This document shows, one piece after another, positions 1-3,777 of a stretch of DNA of 5,566 bases (position 1 is its first letter; each line of letters begins with the position of its first letter). A program made the position numbers and the translations under genes. Source of the stretch: CAYTTA01 sp964440655 (lineage in GTDB: Bacteria; Bacteroidota; Rhodothermia; Balneolales; Balneolaceae); the NCBI GenBank assembly GCA_964440655.1, contig CAYTTA010000073.1, positions 1-5,566 on the forward strand. The letters run 5' to 3'. The notes beneath the pieces were generated by a model that worked only from the letters and a program-made list of their open reading frames with translations, had not been told where the DNA came from and did no database searches.

Positions 1-1
1 G

Positions 2-100
2 GCATTCGGGCGATCCGAGTTCTTCTTTGAGGAGGAGTTCGAGGAGATGTTGGGGGAATGGCGGGGGTTTAGTGGCGCGCGGGCGTTGGGTGCACTGTAG
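2..100 (+). CDS. Possible 3' end of an unidentified gene (partial)
   Basis: A frame open from the left window edge codes for 32 residues and stops with TAG at 98-100. The peptide is rich in Glu and Phe in its first half (an EFFFEEEFEEML stretch, then GEWRGF) and ends in small residues. Most codons end in G or C, as expected for a coding tail in this genome. The domain and family cannot be recognised from so short a piece. The minus strand is also open here in one frame, so this could be noncoding. If real, the gene runs toward the hairpin array and ends about 175 bp before it. Confidence 0.35.
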   Translation, partial: AFGRSEFFFEEEFEEMLGEWRGFSGARALGAL

Positions 101-274
101 GCCGTGATGTTGGCGCATTGGGGCTGTGGTGGCGCATTGGTCGCGCTGTTAGGCTGTGATGACGGCGGCGCGTTTGTGTTATGATGTTGGGGGGTGTGGT
201 GGCGCTCATGGCGGTCCGTTGGCAGGTTTCGGTTAGTCTATTAGGGCGGTTGAGGCTCGGTTAATAGCTAGGGT
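101..274. other. G/T-rich intergenic stretch with no convincing gene
   Basis: The plus strand is strongly enriched in G and T and poor in A and C. It contains a small direct repeat, TGGCGCATTGG, at 111-121 and 130-140. A short minus-strand ORF of about 45 codons crosses it, but its product is low-complexity (Thr, Pro, Arg, His) and has no ribosome binding site that I can see, so I do not call it. No promoter, RNA gene or intrinsic terminator is evident. Confidence 0.5.
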
Positions 275-318
275 GGGTCGTTGTTCCAATTCCGGTTGCG
301 AAACTGGAATAACGACCC
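275..318. repeat. Array unit 1 palindrome with extended 14-nt arms
   Basis: Only in this unit do the arms extend outward, to GGGTCGTTGTTCCA on the left and TGGAATAACGACCC on the right. They are complementary over 14 nt with one mismatch and keep the 16-nt spacer. In the other units the left flank is replaced by CTCTGTCT, so only 8 nt pair. Unit 1 may be the ancestral complete element or the array boundary; that is inference. Confidence 0.75.
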
Positions 319-653
319 TATGGCGGCGGGTATCCTGTTCTGAACCCTCTGTCTTTATTCCATTTCGGGGCGAGGTTTTGGAATAATGACCCTATATGCC
401 GCACACTGTATGTTCTAGCCCCTCTGTCTTTATTCCATTCCGGGGCGTGATTTTGGAATAACAACCCTATGGCGGCGGGTATCATGTTCTGAACCCTCTG
501 TCTTTATTCCATTCCGGGGCGTGATTTTGGAATAACAACCCTATAGGCCGCACGTGTCATGTTCGGAACCCTCTGTCTTTATTCCAATTCGGGGTGTGAT
601 TTTGGAATAACAACCCTATAGGCCGCACACTGTATGTTCTGAGCCCTCGGTCT

Positions 654-685
654 TTATTCCAGTTCGCGACGCGAAGTTGGAATAT
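654..685. repeat. Array unit 6 palindrome with a remodelled, self-complementary spacer
   Basis: The arms are TTATTCCA and TGGAATAT, so the outermost pair is lost. The 16-nt spacer differs from units 2-5 and contains TTCGCG-A-CGCGAA, an uninterrupted palindrome. Together these give the strongest hairpin potential in the array, 39 nt from the lipoprotein stop codon at 725-727. No T-run follows on either strand, so it is not a standard intrinsic terminator. Confidence 0.6.
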
Positions 686-724
686 GGACCCATGTACGGA
701 TGTATGCGGAACACCCCCCAATTC

Positions 725-2977
725 CTATGTATGTAACAGTACTATTCCAAGGTTCGATTTCGAAAAGCGTTTAAATATTTGTAAGGAATGGTTCCGATAA
801 CTTCGAACCGAGGTATGAAGTTCCACGTATTCCCCGAAAACCGGGTAGATAAGCATGTCACTTTCAGGAATAAAAGTGTGGGGATTCTCTTCACTGGTGT
901 GAGATCCCTGCCATCCTTCGAAAAGGAAACGGGTCATCTCCTGCGGCCCCGTACCGGCCAGGACTTCGATTGGAGTTCCTTTTTCAAACTGAAACTCCTC
1001 CATGGGGTTATAATTTTTCCCATTTATGAGGATCCGGCTCACATTTCGAGCATTGTCGTAATCAATTTTCACTGAGACGTATTCGGTCTTCTTCTCGAAG
1101 ATGGCTTCCAGAACTCCCGTTGCTGCGATGACCAGCTGCCGTGTGGCCGGATTCTCCGTCTCTTGGCCATTTCCGAATGAGCCCCCCCAGCGGACAAATT
1201 CCCACCCTTCTGCCGGAACTGCTTCGGCCGTGATCGCTTCCGCCTTTTCTAGAGAGAAGAGATTGTCGCCGACATCCGGCTCCGTGTGCAGGATGATCTC
1301 ACCTTCTCCAACCACTTTTGGCTTGATCTCCAGAAAATCCTCAAACAGGGGATAGATGGTCAGATCAGAATCCATAGTAAGAGTGAGTGGGTTCTCGTCG
1401 CTTTCCAGATCCCCTCTCCATCCCCGGAACAGGCGGACCAGAAAGGCAGGTTGAGGTGTACCGGGCAGGGCTTCCAGCTGCACCTCCACACCCTTTTCGA
1501 TCGGTATTGGTTTGGTTGGGTCTGTCGTCTCTCCGTTGATGTTAATCGGGCCGCCCCGGAAATTGCTTGTATCGAAAGAGAGAACTACGGTCTCAAGCTT
1601 GGGATCTGGTTCCGGATCTTGTTCCGGTTCCGGATCGGTTCCAGGATCAGGCTCCGGTTCCTCCGCTTTCACAAAAACAGCGATGACTGAGGTGTTCCGA
1701 TTGATGGTGGCATCGACCGTCTTGTTGCGCCCCTGGAATGATCCTTCCCAATGGGAAAACTCCCAACCTTCCGCAGGGTTCACCCCTATCCTCAGCTGAG
1801 TCCCGGCCGGGATCTGATCGGTATCAGAATAAGGTTCCCACCAGACGATTCCCTGACCCCGGACGATCCGCTCGAGAGTGTAGAGGACAACCTCCTTATT
1901 ATCATCTTTCTTGTCCTTGTCCCCTTTGCCTCCCGGGCCNNNNNNNNNNNNNNNNNNNNNNNNNNNNNNNNNNNNNNNNNNNNNNNNNNNNNNNNNNNNN
2001 NNNNNNNNNNNNNNNNNNNNNNNNNNNNNNNNNNNNNNNTTCCCATCCTTATTACCGGGGTTGTTCTTGTCCTTGCCACCCGGGCCATCGTCCTTGTCTC
2101 CTTTGCCCCCCTTGCCGTCCTTGTCTCCCTTGTCATCCTTTCCCTTCTTGTCGTCCGAGCCCTTGTCTGGGCCGCTCTTGTCGCCACTTTCATCCCCGTC
2201 GGTATTCATACCGCCGTCTGAATCCTTGTCACCCTCAGCGACCTCATCATCCGAACCCTCATCATCCGAACCCTCATCATCCGAATCCTTATCATCCGAT
2301 TCACCATCAACAGCAAGACGGCTGAACCGTGCCTTGACCGTCATCTCCCCGCTTATCATGATCACCGCGGGGTTATCTGTTCCCTTCATATCGCCATCCC
2401 ATCCGCCGAACTCCCACCCTTCAGCGGCTTCGGCCAGCAGGCGGACCTGGGTGCCCGCTTCGTACTCCTTGGCCGGAAGCTCGACCACCGTTTCAAGAAC
2501 CTGCCCCAAACCTTCGATCTCCACCTCGAGCGGATAACTCTTCCGGATGAATTCCGCAACGATGTGTTTTTCCCCATCCATCCTGAGCGAATCGGGGTTT
2601 TCCGTTCCACTGTGATCACCGACCCACTGCTTGAAGGCAAAACCATCGGCGGGGACCGCCTGAATGCGGACATATTCTCCCTTCTCAAACTCCCCGATAT
2701 CGGGCGATACGGCTCCGCTTCCTTCCGGGATGGCGGTGGTCTGAAGCCGGATTGGAAGCTCCTCCTCTTCGGGATACCCCGACTTGTTCATTTCGCTGCA
2801 GCCGGACAGGTTGATGCTCATGCCGATGATGGCGGTCAGGGTCCAGAGCAGGTTGGGTATAAGCTGCTTGGGGGGCGGTGAAGTGCGCGCTGGTTGTTTG
2901 GGTAGTGACTCGGGGCGCAGCGTGGTGTTTAGCTGCAGGGAGGATCCTCTTAGTGGGGCAAAACGATTCTCTCTCAT
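725..2977 (-). CDS. Predicted surface lipoprotein with InlB-B-like repeats and an acidic linker
   Basis: The product is 750 residues, counting the 100-N gap as drawn. The only plausible start is ATG at 2977, after a purine-rich AGAGACGAGATAGAA; no in-frame GTG or TTG lies between it and the signal peptide. A hydrophobic segment (about 39-57) ends in lipobox LSGC with the lipidated Cys at 60, so export by Sec and lipid anchoring are expected. The 59 residues before the Cys are unusually many. Repeats of the divergent InlB-B type (Flg_new_2-like), each with a G-W/F-x-F-x-x-W-x-G core, lie at about 76-144, 149-219, 363-436, 460-546, 548-628 and 632-715. Between the second and third is an Asp/Lys/Gly/Ser-rich linker (222-361) with GSDDE repeats and DxDxDG-like stretches that could bind calcium. 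A Pro/Asp/Glu linker lies at 439-459. No enzyme motif is visible; adhesion or a cell-surface structural role is the usual guess for such repeats. Residues 716-750 break the pattern and are AT-rich. Confidence 0.82.
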   Translation of the reverse strand: MRENRFAPLRGSSLQLNTTLRPESLPKQPARTSPPPKQLIPNLLWTLTAIIGMSINLSGCSEMNKSGYPEEEELPIRLQTTAIPEGSGAVSPDIGEFEKGEYVRIQAVPADGFAFKQWVGDHSGTENPDSLRMDGEKHIVAEFIRKSYPLEVEIEGLGQVLETVVELPAKEYEAGTQVRLLAEAAEGWEFGGWDGDMKGTDNPAVIMISGEMTVKARFSRLAVDGESDDKDSDDEGSDDEGSDDEVAEGDKDSDGGMNTDGDESGDKSGPDKGSDDKKGKDDKGDKDGKGGKGDKDDGPGGKDKNNPGNKDGXXXXXXXXXXXXXXXXXXXXXXXXXXXXXXXXXXGPGGKGDKDKKDDNKEVVLYTLERIVRGQGIVWWEPYSDTDQIPAGTQLRIGVNPAEGWEFSHWEGSFQGRNKTVDATINRNTSVIAVFVKAEEPEPDPGTDPEPEQDPEPDPKLETVVLSFDTSNFRGGPININGETTDPTKPIPIEKGVEVQLEALPGTPQPAFLVRLFRGWRGDLESDENPLTLTMDSDLTIYPLFEDFLEIKPKVVGEGEIILHTEPDVGDNLFSLEKAEAITAEAVPAEGWEFVRWGGSFGNGQETENPATRQLVIAATGVLEAIFEKKTEYVSVKIDYDNARNVSRILINGKNYNPMEEFQFEKGTPIEVLAGTGPQEMTRFLFEGWQGSHTSEENPHTFIPESDMLIYPVFGEYVELHTSVRSYRNHSLQIFKRFSKSNLGIVLLHT
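1940..2039. other. Assembly gap (100 N) inside the acidic linker of the lipoprotein
   Basis: A run of exactly 100 N is a conventional placeholder for a gap of unknown size. Both flanks code for the same Gly/Lys/Asp composition (GPGGKDK on one side, GPGGKGDKDKK on the other), so the assembly probably broke in a repetitive linker. The frame is open on both sides with 100 N, but 100 is not a multiple of three; continuity and true linker length are unknown. Confidence 0.95.
2243..2302 (-). repeat. Four tandem 15-bp units coding for Ser-Asp-Asp-Glu/Lys-Gly-type repeats
   Basis: CTCATCATCCGAACC occurs at 2243-2257 and 2258-2272, with one change at 2273-2287 and further changes at 2288-2302. The unit is a multiple of three and codes on the minus strand for the GSDDE motif at the start of the acidic linker. 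Slippage here would alter linker length without breaking the frame. Confidence 0.85.
2798..2863 (-). other. Lipoprotein signal peptide core and lipobox
   Basis: Residues 39-60 of the lipoprotein form a hydrophobic stretch after Lys37, ending LSGC at 57-60; the TGC codon is at 2798-2800. Leu at -3, Gly at -1 and Cys at +1 fit the signal peptidase II consensus. Ser follows the Cys, which does not indicate inner-membrane retention under the enterobacterial rule. Confidence 0.75.
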
Positions 2978-3013
2978 TTCTATCTCGTCTCTCTTGCAGG
3001 ATGTACTTCCAGT

Positions 3014-3047
3014 GGCCTGGATGGTCTCTTGCGGCCATCCCGAGGCC
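3014..3047 (-). promoter_or_regulatory. Strong hairpin in the presumed 5' leader of the lipoprotein gene
   Basis: On the plus strand, GGCCTGGATGG (3014-3024) pairs with CCATCC (3035-3040) and AGGCC (3043-3047). This gives 11 pairs with a 2-nt bulge and a 10-nt loop. It begins 37 nt upstream of the ATG at 2977 and does not overlap the start region. No T-run follows in the direction of the lipoprotein gene, so termination is unlikely. A role in mRNA stability or as a protein site is inference; it matches no riboswitch I recognise. Confidence 0.5.
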
Positions 3048-3188
3048 TGGGTTATGACTACAGAGGTCCCTGGCGGCTGATACCTCCGGGTCGCCTCAAC
3101 GGTAGCGCAGGGAGTGCGCAATGTAGTTGCCCGGCAGGATCCGGGTTGCAGGATTTCAAAGGGGCAGGTTGATGCCGGTGCAGGGGCA

Positions 3189-3211
3189 CGAATCGGGATA
3201 CACCCTATTCG
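3189..3211. repeat. Inverted repeat, 9-nt arms with one mismatch and a 5-nt loop
   Basis: CGAATCGGG (3189-3197) and CCCTATTCG (3203-3211) are complementary at eight of nine positions around the loop ATACA. It could fold in RNA from either strand. It lies inside a cluster of smaller inverted repeats starting at 3014. Confidence 0.5.
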
Positions 3212-3331
3212 GAGTCCCGCGCAGGAGGTACGAGCCGGGGATGACCCAATCGCTGTCCGGTACAGGGGCGATACGCCGCTGTTCCGGCACTCCATACCAG
3301 CTAAAACATCCGCATTAAAGAGAAGAAAGAC

Positions 3332-3363
3332 GTTCAGACGGGATAGGAAATTGCTGTCTGAAC
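3332..3363. promoter_or_regulatory. Perfect 8-nt inverted repeat with a 16-nt spacer; possible operator
   Basis: GTTCAGAC (3332-3339) and GTCTGAAC (3356-3363) are exact reverse complements 16 nt apart. The size and symmetry suit a dimeric regulator or an RNA stem. The 8-16-8 geometry equals that of the array at 275-693, although the arm sequences differ. No -10/-35 pair can be placed with confidence nearby, so the target gene is unknown. Confidence 0.35.
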
Positions 3364-3406
3364 TTGTGCCAGGTGGGATTCACAAAGAAGAAAGGGGGAA
3401 TGGTGC

Positions 3407-3431
3407 TCTGCTACGGGAGCAGATGTTTTTT
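3407..3431 (+). terminator. Terminator-like hairpin with six T, not assigned to any gene
   Basis: TCTGCT (3407-3412) and AGCAGA (3418-3423) pair perfectly around the loop ACGGG. TG and six T (3426-3431) follow. This is the layout of a weak Rho-independent terminator for plus-strand transcription. Both identified neighbouring genes are on the minus strand, so it would end a transcript not otherwise explained. A six-pair stem can arise by chance. Confidence 0.35.
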
Positions 3432-3477
3432 ATTACAAAGTGGGGGGAGCTCTCCTCTTTCCCGGCGATTCTCCAGT
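3423..3477. repeat. Left copy of an exact 55-bp duplication flanking the second gap
   Basis: These 55 bases, from ATGTTTTTTATTAC to GATTCTCCAGT, are identical to 3578-3632. The left copy ends exactly at the gap and the right copy starts exactly at its far side, as expected when two contig ends share a k-mer overlap that was never merged. Confidence 0.95.
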
Positions 3478-3577
3478 NNNNNNNNNNNNNNNNNNNNNNN
3501 NNNNNNNNNNNNNNNNNNNNNNNNNNNNNNNNNNNNNNNNNNNNNNNNNNNNNNNNNNNNNNNNNNNNNNNNNNNNN
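3478..3577. other. Assembly gap (100 N), probably spurious
   Basis: A placeholder of exactly 100 N lies between two identical 55-bp flanks. If the flanks are one sequence counted twice, the true intergenic distance between the two genes is about 155 bp shorter than shown. A genuine tandem repeat or strain variation at this point is the alternative. Confidence 0.9.
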
Positions 3578-3632
3578 ATGTTTTTTATTACAAAGTGGGG
3601 GGAGCTCTCCTCTTTCCCGGCGATTCTCCAGT
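3578..3632. repeat. Right copy of the exact 55-bp duplication
   Basis: It is identical at all 55 positions to 3423-3477. The T-run of the terminator-like hairpin is repeated here without its stem, which lies further left in the first copy and outside the duplicated segment apart from one base. Confidence 0.95.
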
Positions 3633-3648
3633 CCCGACGAATCTCCAG
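3615..3648. repeat. Tandem pair of imperfect 17-bp repeats beside the gap
   Basis: TCCCGGCGATTCTCCAG (3615-3631) is followed at once by TCCCGACGAATCTCCAG (3632-3648), with two differences in 17. The first unit also closes the 55-bp duplicated segment, so local repetition may be what broke the assembly. Confidence 0.75.
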
Positions 3649-3777
3649 GACACGATCGGGGAAAAGCCGCCCTTCCTTCTCATATACTCCCTTTCCCATA
3701 CCCTTCTCATACCCACTTTAAATTTCCTGAACCATTCGGCGAGCTTCATTCACCGTTGTCCCCTCTGAGGCGGCAGA

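Larger units (their letters stand above)
275..693. repeat. Tandem array of six ~75-bp units, each with a conserved inverted repeat
   Basis: The left arm TTATTCCA (TTGTTCCA in unit 1) starts at 281, 355, 430, 504, 579 and 654, giving periods of 74, 75, 74, 75 and 75 bp. The right arm TGGAATAA starts at 305, 379, 454, 528, 603 and 678 (TGGAATAT in unit 6). Every unit therefore has 8-nt arms and a 16-nt spacer. The right arm is followed by a conserved ACCCTAT (ACCCAT in unit 6). In units 2-6 the left arm is preceded by CTCTGTCT or CTCGGTCT. The rest of each unit is one of two types: GGCGGCGGGTATC (units 1 and 3) or GCCGCAC (units 2, 4 and 5). Units 3 and 4 share 51 identical bases (420-470 and 494-544). 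The array lies 3' of the lipoprotein gene, so readthrough would put six hairpins in its 3' untranslated region. No gene lies inside it. I know of no named family it matches; a REP/BIME-like intergenic repeat, an operator array or an iteron-like array are all possible. Confidence 0.9.
2978..3777. other. 800-bp intergenic region between exporter and lipoprotein genes
   Basis: No gene can be called with confidence. Frames on both strands stay open for 60-250 codons, but their products are Arg-, Pro-, Ser- and Gly-rich without domains, as expected by chance in GC-rich DNA. The region holds short inverted repeats: GAGGT/ACCTC (3063-3067, 3082-3086), GCGCA/TGCGC (3105-3109, 3115-3119) and CCCGG/CCGGG (3130-3134, 3141-3145). 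Stronger ones are listed separately, as are the gap and its duplicated flanks. Positions 3671-3716 are almost pure pyrimidine on the plus strand and contain CCTTCTCATA twice (3675-3684 and 3702-3711). No intrinsic terminator is evident directly after the exporter stop codon. Confidence 0.6.

Noticed and set aside
111..140. Direct repeat TGGCGCATTGG as part of an origin or iteron set
   Set aside because: There are only two copies, in a skewed low-complexity stretch, with no replication gene or DnaA-box cluster nearby.
275..693. CRISPR array
   Set aside because: The parts between the palindromes are not unique spacers; they recur as two shared types, conservation runs well beyond the palindrome, and no cas gene is visible.
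275..693. Integron attC array
   Set aside because: There are no genes between the units and no paired core sites at the unit ends. A single GTTAGGC at 148-154 fits the core pattern but lies outside the array and is expected by chance.
1792..2193. Second minus-strand frame across the acidic linker
   Set aside because: It is an Arg/Thr-rich shadow of the repetitive linker DNA, with no start context or domain.
788..2881. Several plus-strand ORFs opposite the lipoprotein gene
   Set aside because: Their products are low-complexity or domainless and mirror the minus-strand codons; the minus frame has clear repeats and a signal peptide.
2978..3295. N-terminal extension of the lipoprotein to the in-frame ATG at 3295
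   Set aside because: The extra 106 residues have a random Arg/Ser/Thr/Pro/Cys-rich composition, would bury the signal peptide deep inside the protein, and lie over the inverted-repeat cluster.
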